Part shown: positions 59,121-64,000 of the stretch, in pieces | How positions within the stretch are numbered: position 1 is the first letter of the stretch | Layout of the letters: every line of letters starts with the position of its first letter | DNA from: Arsukibacterium ikkense | GTDB taxonomy: Bacteria; Pseudomonadota; Gammaproteobacteria; Enterobacterales; Alteromonadaceae | NCBI RefSeq assembly: GCF_000987775.1 | Contig: NZ_LAHO01000005.1 | Coordinates: 1 to 64,000, forward strand | DNA: 64,000 nucleotides | Direction of reading: 5' to 3' | Program-made: the position numbers and the translations under genes | The notes under the pieces: generated by a model | Seen by the model: the letters and a program-made list of their open reading frames with translations, nothing else | The model's database searches: none | Told to the model about the DNA's origin: nothing

Positions 59121-60371
59121 ATGCCACTACTTATTATTCTGGGTTATGTATGGCCCGAACCGAATTCCTCTGCGGCGGGCAGCAGAATGCTCAGCCTGAT
59201 CAAGCTGTATCTTAGCCAGGGCTGGCAGGTGCAATTCGCCAGCCCGGCCGAACTGAGCCCGCACCGTTATCCACTGGCAGAGCTTGGGGTAGGCGAGCAG
59301 CAAATTAAACTGAATTGCGACAGTTTTGAGCGCTGGCTGGCTGAAGTGAAGCCGCAGGCGGTAATGTTTGACCGCTTTATGCTGGAAGAACAGTTTGGCT
59401 GGCGGGTAGAGCAAAGCTGCCCCAACGCCATGCGTATTTTAGATATGGAAGATTGCCATGCCTTGCGCCAGGCCAGGCAAACCTGCCATGCACAGCAACG
59501 CCCCGTAGCTGCTGAGGCACTGAACTCTGAGCTGGCGCTGAGGGAAATCGCTGCCATTTACCGTTGTGATCTGACGCTGGTGATCTCTGAGGCGGAAATG
59601 CAGTTGCTGCAACAGCATTATGGCGTACCGGCAGCGCTGTTATGTTATTGCCCGTTCTGGCTGCAGGCGCTGCCAGCCACCAACAGCCTGGCATTTGACG
59701 AACGTGAGCATTTTATTGCCATTGGTAACTTTCGCCACGCCCCCAACTGGCAGGCGGTATTATGGTTAAAACAACAGATCTGGCCACAAATACGCCAGCA
59801 ACTGCCGGCTGCTGAGCTGCATATTTACGGCGCCTATCCGCCGCCAAAAGCGACGGCACTGCATAACCCCAAACAGGGGTTTTTAGTAAAAGGGTGGGTA
59901 GCAAACAGTAATGAGGTGATGCGTAGCGCACGGCTATGTTTGGCGCCGCTGGCATTTGGTGCCGGCTTAAAAGGCAAATTGCTTGAAGCTATGTGCCAGG
60001 GCACGCCGAGCGTTACCACCGACATTGGTGCTGAGGGTATGCTTATTGATTCAGGTTGGAGTGGCAGTATTGCCAACAACAGTGCTGATCTGGCCAACGC
60101 GGCTGTGGCGTTATATCAGGATAAGCTGGGTTGGCAGCAGGCACAGCAACAAGGCTATCAGATTATTGCTACGCGCTTTGGCCCGCAGCAGGCATCGCAG
60201 GTGTGGCAGCAATTGCAGCAGGGGTTGGCAAATATTGAGAGCCGCCGCCAGGCAAACTTTACCGGGCTGATGCTCAGGCACCATGCGTATCGCAGTACTA
60301 AGTTTATGGGGCAGTGGATAGAGGCCAAAAGTAAACTGGCGCAATTTGCGCCAGTTTCGGGTAACGAATAA
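59121..60371 (+). CDS. Glycosyltransferase
   Basis: This predicted GT-B fold glycosyltransferase (416 residues) opens LLIILGYVWPEPNSSAAGSRM, typical of family-4-like enzymes. It has a nucleotide-sugar half with AIGNFRHAPNWQAVLWLKQQIWP, LHIYGAYPPPKA and LAPLAFGAGLKGKLLEAMCQGTPSVTT, whose glycine and Glu residues bind the donor. Sugar and acceptor cannot be read. It is monocistronic, with no clear ribosome site. The 3' end carries a perfect inverted repeat that may serve as a terminator. Confidence 0.85.
   Translation: MPLLIILGYVWPEPNSSAAGSRMLSLIKLYLSQGWQVQFASPAELSPHRYPLAELGVGEQQIKLNCDSFERWLAEVKPQAVMFDRFMLEEQFGWRVEQSCPNAMRILDMEDCHALRQARQTCHAQQRPVAAEALNSELALREIAAIYRCDLTLVISEAEMQLLQQHYGVPAALLCYCPFWLQALPATNSLAFDEREHFIAIGNFRHAPNWQAVLWLKQQIWPQIRQQLPAAELHIYGAYPPPKATALHNPKQGFLVKGWVANSNEVMRSARLCLAPLAFGAGLKGKLLEAMCQGTPSVTTDIGAEGMLIDSGWSGSIANNSADLANAAVALYQDKLGWQQAQQQGYQIIATRFGPQQASQVWQQLQQGLANIESRRQANFTGLMLRHHAYRSTKFMGQWIEAKSKLAQFAPVSGNE
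60333..60357. repeat. Perfect 12-bp inverted repeat in the 3' end of the glycosyltransferase gene
   Basis: AAACTGGCGCAA and its exact complement flank a single T within the last coding codons. It could form a strong hairpin acting as terminator for the convergent H1-like gene (minus) or for the glycosyltransferase itself. No long T-run follows on either strand. Confidence 0.6.
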
Positions 60372-60399
60372 CTAAGCGTTATTACGTAAATAGATACGC

Positions 60400-60783
60400 T
60401 TAACGCGAACCACGAGGTGGCCGCTGTTTACTGTCGTTTACCTTAGCTGCCCAGTAAGCGGCAGCTGCGCCCGGGCTGGTTGGCGCCGGTTTTGCTGCTT
60501 TAACTTTGCTTTTGGTCGCAGGTTTCGCGGCAGGCTTAGTTGCTGCTTTCGCTGGTGCTTTTTCAGCTTTAGCCGGTTTCTCTGCTTTAGCGGCAGACGC
60601 TTTTGCGCTGCCGGCTTTACCATAGCTTGCGGTTAATTCTGCCAGTTCGGCCAGGCGGATATTTTTACCACCATCGACACTAAACCAGCCTGGTTTTTGC
60701 TCAAGCTCTGGCGCTTTACCAAATTTAGCTTTGTAAGCTGCGGTAAAATCAGCGACTACCTGATCTTTATCCAATTTTGTCAT
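60400..60783 (-). CDS. Histone H1-like Lys/Ala/Pro-rich protein
   Basis: This is a 127-residue basic protein. The N-terminal 60 residues are a compact acidic-basic segment (VVADFTAAYKAKFGKAPELEQK, WFSVDGGKNIRLAELAEL). The remainder is low-complexity KA/PA repeats (AKAEKPAKAEKAPAKAATK and so on) like the tail of histone H1, ending in the short Arg-rich PPRGSR. It probably binds nucleic acid. The N-terminal part has no family I can name with confidence, and nothing nearby hints at its role. Confidence 0.75.
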   Translation of the reverse strand: MTKLDKDQVVADFTAAYKAKFGKAPELEQKPGWFSVDGGKNIRLAELAELTASYGKAGSAKASAAKAEKPAKAEKAPAKAATKPAAKPATKSKVKAAKPAPTSPGAAAAYWAAKVNDSKQRPPRGSR

Positions 60784-60921
60784 GCTTAATACCTGTGCGT
60801 GAAAATTAATCGTTGCCCGCTATTTATACATCAAAACATAGGCAATAGACAAATCTGCCTGCTTTTTAACAGTTTTTAAGTACAATAGAGCGATTAATAA
60901 ACCCTGTATACGGAGTATTTT

Positions 60922-61683
60922 ATGCTGCAACGGCAACAACTGACCAATCTGCTTGCAGCGCTGCTGCAACCTGAGCGGGTGCGTGACTACTGCCCCAATG
61001 GCTTGCAGGTAGAAGGTAAGCAGCAGATTAAACGTATTGTCACCGGGGTCACCGCCAGCCAGGCGCTGATCGATGCTGCAATCGCCTGGCAGGCCGATGC
61101 CATTTTAGTACATCATGGTTATTTTTGGAAAAACGAGGCACCGGAAATAACCGGTATGAAGAAAAAGCGGCTGCAGGCATTACTGGCCCACGACATTAAC
61201 TTGTTTGCCTATCATTTACCCTTAGATATTCACCCGCAGCTGGGTAATAATGCCCAGCTTGGTAAAATACTGAACGCCACATCAGTTAACGCGCTGGCAA
61301 GCGTTGAGCCTGCAGGTGTGGTGATGCTGGGGGAGCTGAGCGAACCTCAGCCGTTAAGCGAGCTGGCAGCATTGTTGCAACAACAATTGGGGCGCCCGGT
61401 GCTAGCGCATGCTGCGGGCAGTGGCAAACGGGTACGCCAGCTTGCCTGGTGCACCGGTGGTGGCCAGGGATATATTGAACAGGCGGCTGCCGCCGGCGCT
61501 GATTTGTTTATCAGTGGCGAAGTGTCTGAGCAAACCATCCATGTGTCGCGCGAGCTGGATATTCATTTTATTGCCGCAGGCCACCATGCTACCGAGCGCT
61601 ATGGTATTAAAGCACTGGGTGAATACCTTAGCGCCAACTACCCACTGCAGGTGCAGTTTATTGATATCGATAACCCGGCATGA
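60922..61683 (+). CDS. Nif3-like dinuclear metal-centre protein (YbgI family)
   Basis: This is a cytoplasmic protein of 253 residues of the NIF3/YbgI/DUF34 family, which forms hexameric toroids with two metals per subunit. Its reaction is uncertain; relatives have been linked to GTP cyclohydrolase-like activity. Metal-ligand motifs ILVHHGYFWKNE (about 63-74), a later ADLFISGEVSEQ and GHHATERYGIKAL (about 221-233) are intact. GGAG lies before the ATG. Its stop overlaps the cmoM start as ATGA. Confidence 0.9.
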   Translation: MLQRQQLTNLLAALLQPERVRDYCPNGLQVEGKQQIKRIVTGVTASQALIDAAIAWQADAILVHHGYFWKNEAPEITGMKKKRLQALLAHDINLFAYHLPLDIHPQLGNNAQLGKILNATSVNALASVEPAGVVMLGELSEPQPLSELAALLQQQLGRPVLAHAAGSGKRVRQLAWCTGGGQGYIEQAAAAGADLFISGEVSEQTIHVSRELDIHFIAAGHHATERYGIKALGEYLSANYPLQVQFIDIDNPA

Positions 61684-62468
61684 ATAAAAAAACCGACCGC
61701 AGCTTTGATGGTATCGCTGCTAAATTTCAGCGCAATATATATCAAAGCAGTAAAGGCGCTCTTCGCCAGCAGGTATTACTGCGTGATTTAACCGCTTTAC
61801 CCTTATTGCAGGCACCCTGTCAGGTGCTTGATGTCGGTGCCGGGCAGGGCCAAATTAGTCTGCTGTTGGCCAAAATGGGCCATACTATCCACTTAACCGA
61901 TGTGTCTGCCGATATGCTGGCAATAGCGGCTGAAACAGCCATGGCAGCAGGTATAGCGATCACAGGGCCGGCTGCACAGCTTAGTTTCAGCCAGCAAAGC
62001 CTGGCTGAGCTTAGTCAGACTGCAAAGCGCCAATACCCGTTGCTGCTATGCCATGCCATGCTGGAATGGCTGGCAGAGCCCCAGCTGGCATTACAGCAGC
62101 TTAACGCGTTGATTATGCCGGGTGGGATATTATCGTTAATGTATTACAACAAAGATGCCAAACGGCTCAGTAATATTCTGTATGGCAACTTTGATTATGT
62201 TGCGGCTGATTTTAAGGTAAAAAAGAAAGTCAGTTTAAGCCCGCAAAATCCATTAGAGCCAGCAGATGTTGCACAATGGTATCAGCAGGCTGGTTTCAGA
62301 TTAATCAGCAAAACCGGGGTGCGCTGTTTCCACGATTATCTGCGTGATCGCAGCCAGCAGCAAAGTCATTTTCAGCAACTGCTTGAGCTGGAGCTAAAAT
62401 ACAACCAGCAAGAGCCTTATGCCTCGCTGGGGCGTTATACGCACTTGTTGCTCGCTAAAGCTGTTTAG
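61680..62468 (+). CDS. cmoM: tRNA cmo5U methyltransferase CmoM
   Basis: CmoM methylates 5-carboxymethoxyuridine at position 34 of certain tRNAs (mcmo5U), using SAM. The protein (262 residues) resembles E. coli CmoM along its length: RSFDGIAAKFQRNIYQSSKGALR, the SAM loop VLDVGAGQGQIS (about residue 46), HAMLEWLAEPQLAL, LSLMYYN and TGVRCFHDYLRD. It overlaps the Nif3-like gene upstream and, at its end, the convergent tamB by 4 bp. Confidence 0.9.
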   Translation: MNKKTDRSFDGIAAKFQRNIYQSSKGALRQQVLLRDLTALPLLQAPCQVLDVGAGQGQISLLLAKMGHTIHLTDVSADMLAIAAETAMAAGIAITGPAAQLSFSQQSLAELSQTAKRQYPLLLCHAMLEWLAEPQLALQQLNALIMPGGILSLMYYNKDAKRLSNILYGNFDYVAADFKVKKKVSLSPQNPLEPADVAQWYQQAGFRLISKTGVRCFHDYLRDRSQQQSHFQQLLELELKYNQQEPYASLGRYTHLLLAKAV

Positions 62469-64000
62469 TCAAATTCAAAGCGGTACAGTAAGTCTACTGC
62501 GTTATCCAGGCCGGATACCGCCTCCAGATACAAACTTTGCATCAGCCGGTAGCGCAGGGTAAAGACGCCGATAGGTTCAAAGATACCAATACCGTATTTT
62601 ATTTGCAGGTTACGGTTAATGTAGCCGCTAACGGTCACCTGCGAGCTGTCGCCGGAGCCGGCAGTGTCCAGAGTAAGATCGCTGACCCCAAAGGCTTCAC
62701 CAATTTCACCCACCAGACTGCCGCTGGATGCGATACTCATGCCGATCAGGCTGGTGGTGACGGCGTTGGCAGCACTGCCTGATTCGCTATCCAGATCCCG
62801 GCCTACTAACAAATACGATAAGGCATTGGCCTGCGGCATGGCCGGCTCTGAGAAGATAGTGATCTGCGGCCGGTCGGCCGGGCCTGTTACCCGAATACCT
62901 GCAACTACGTTGTCTTCCATATTCATCGGGTTGCGAATGGCTTCAACGTTCAGAAAGGGCTGATCCGGAGGACCGGTGAAATTCATTTTGCCCTGACGGA
63001 TCAGTAAATCCTGACCGTAAGAGCGGAAGGTACCATCAACCAGCCGCACTTCACCATTAATGGTCTGGCGATTTTGTCGCTGCTGCACTTGTAAGTTACC
63101 ACGTAACAACGTTCGTAAGCCAAAGGCTTCGAAGTTAACCTTTTCTCCCAGCATAATCCGGATATTGGCTTCTATTGGCATAGCGCCGTTTTGTCGCTCT
63201 GTGATCAGCTGACGCTCGGCGTTAAGAATGACCGTATCATCGGAGATGCCCACGGCATTTTGCGGTAGTTCATTGACACTGAGCCGGGCGCTGGGGATCT
63301 GGATCTCGCCGGTAACTCTGGTCAACTTCGGGCTGGCTGTGATGGTGATATCAGGCTTGATATTCAAACTACCTTGCGGAATTTGAATTTTCAGTTGATC
63401 GCCTGCCACCGCCAGCTGCGCCCGCCAATCAGTAAGCTGTTGCCAGTTGGCGTCGCCTTTAATGCTGAGTTTGCCATCGGGGGTGGTAATATCGCCCTGC
63501 AATTCGGCTTGCTCACCTTTAAAGTTCAGGTGCAAACTGCCATCGTTAATATCAGCCGGCGCCAGCTTACCTTTTACCCGCACTTGCTGCAGTGCCAGCT
63601 GTCCGGCCAGCATGGGGCTTTCCAGGGTGCCGTCGGCACTGATATCTGCACTTAGTACAGCGGCAAGTTCGCTGTACTCGTCCAGCAACGGTTGTAAAAA
63701 TGCCAGGGTAAAGTCAGTCAGGCTGATTCTGGCATTCAGTGGCCTGTGCTGTGCGGTAATATCGCTAACTGCCAGTTCTGCATTAAAACTTGCCTGCTCG
63801 TTTAGCCGGCTCTGCACGCTGGCTGTCAGTTGATCATCTTGTAATTGGGCACTAAGTTGCAGGCTCTGCCAGGTCAGGGCAATGGGTGGCTCTGTTTGCC
63901 GGGTTAAAGCACCACTGGCGCTTTGCGCAGTCAGCTCAAGTTGCGGGCTCTGGCCTTGCTGCCATTGTGCACTGGCATTGGCGTTCAGCTCGCCGGAGAT
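62465..64000 (-). CDS. tamB: Translocation and assembly module protein TamB (partial)
   Basis: The frame stays open to the window edge (511 codons seen), so the 5' part is missing. It contains the C-terminal DUF490 domain, with RIMLGEKVNFEAFGLRTLLRGNL, FRSYGQDLLIRQGKMNFTGP, SYLLVGRDLDSESGS and the end LDNAVDLLYRFEFD with terminal aromatic. TamB is a huge inner-membrane-anchored bridge of amphipathic beta strands that works with TamA in outer-membrane assembly and phospholipid transport. A tamA gene would be expected beyond the window edge, as in E. coli. Confidence 0.93.
   Translation of the reverse strand: MSGELNANASAQWQQGQSPQLELTAQSASGALTRQTEPPIALTWQSLQLSAQLQDDQLTASVQSRLNEQASFNAELAVSDITAQHRPLNARISLTDFTLAFLQPLLDEYSELAAVLSADISADGTLESPMLAGQLALQQVRVKGKLAPADINDGSLHLNFKGEQAELQGDITTPDGKLSIKGDANWQQLTDWRAQLAVAGDQLKIQIPQGSLNIKPDITITASPKLTRVTGEIQIPSARLSVNELPQNAVGISDDTVILNAERQLITERQNGAMPIEANIRIMLGEKVNFEAFGLRTLLRGNLQVQQRQNRQTINGEVRLVDGTFRSYGQDLLIRQGKMNFTGPPDQPFLNVEAIRNPMNMEDNVVAGIRVTGPADRPQITIFSEPAMPQANALSYLLVGRDLDSESGSAANAVTTSLIGMSIASSGSLVGEIGEAFGVSDLTLDTAGSGDSSQVTVSGYINRNLQIKYGIGIFEPIGVFTLRYRLMQSLYLEAVSGLDNAVDLLYRFEFD

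Overview
The window reads as chromosomal core DNA of a mesophilic gammaproteobacterium. Gene content (monomeric isocitrate dehydrogenase, PsrA/FadE, leucine dehydrogenase, DUF3080, DUF4826, DUF6436, a large TonB receptor of the alteromonad type) fits the Alteromonadales/Chromatiaceae neighbourhood, such as Rheinheimera, Alishewanella or Arsukibacterium. That placement is inference from protein character and was not searched. I see no prophage, insertion sequence, CRISPR array or rRNA operon. Coding density is high, with about 54 protein genes and one tRNA.

Layout. 0.1-6.1 kb (minus strand): a compact nine-gene molybdenum operon, moaA-mobA-moaB-moaC-moaD-moaE-modA-modB-modC, preceded by a probable Moco riboswitch. 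6.3-7.5 kb: an NRAMP-family transporter without the canonical metal-site residues. 7.7-13.4 kb (plus): a heavy-metal RND efflux locus made of an inner-membrane pump, a periplasmic adaptor and three small His-containing exported proteins, with no outer-membrane factor. 13.6 kb: tRNA-Val(GAC). 13.9-23.9 kb: S9 peptidase, DUF3080 lipoprotein, NorM-type MATE pump, riboflavin synthase, pteridine reductase, fructosamine kinase, a membrane-embedded MCP and a DUF6436 protein. 24.1-27.2 kb: thrS-infC-rpmI-rplT, with infC starting at AUU. 27.4-34.2 kb (minus): NlpE-META lipoprotein, alpha/beta hydrolase, upp, HD-GYP protein, TonB receptor. 34.6-37.6 kb: psrA-fadE under a promoter carrying a PsrA-like operator. 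37.7-44.5 kb: leucine dehydrogenase, DUF4826, then mnmA-hflD-purB-roxA and rluE. 44.7-52.8 kb: icd, cspD, clpS-clpA, infA, bpt, aat, trxB, which is a nearly complete N-degron degradation module. 53.2-64 kb: secreted subtilase, two-component sensor kinase, hemolysin III family protein, glycosyltransferase, an H1-like Lys/Ala/Pro-rich protein, Nif3-like protein, cmoM and the 3' part of tamB, which runs off the window.

How the parts work together. The first operon imports molybdate (ModABC) and builds molybdopterin and its guanylylated form (MoaA-E, MobA), probably with cofactor feedback through the leader RNA. The RND locus probably exports a divalent or monovalent heavy metal. The clpS/clpA/aat/bpt group labels and degrades proteins by their N-terminus. 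psrA-fadE controls fatty-acid beta-oxidation. The strongest candidates for something under-described are the RND locus with its uncharacterised small partners sharing an APGAHGPDGEHLT segment, and the non-canonical NRAMP protein.
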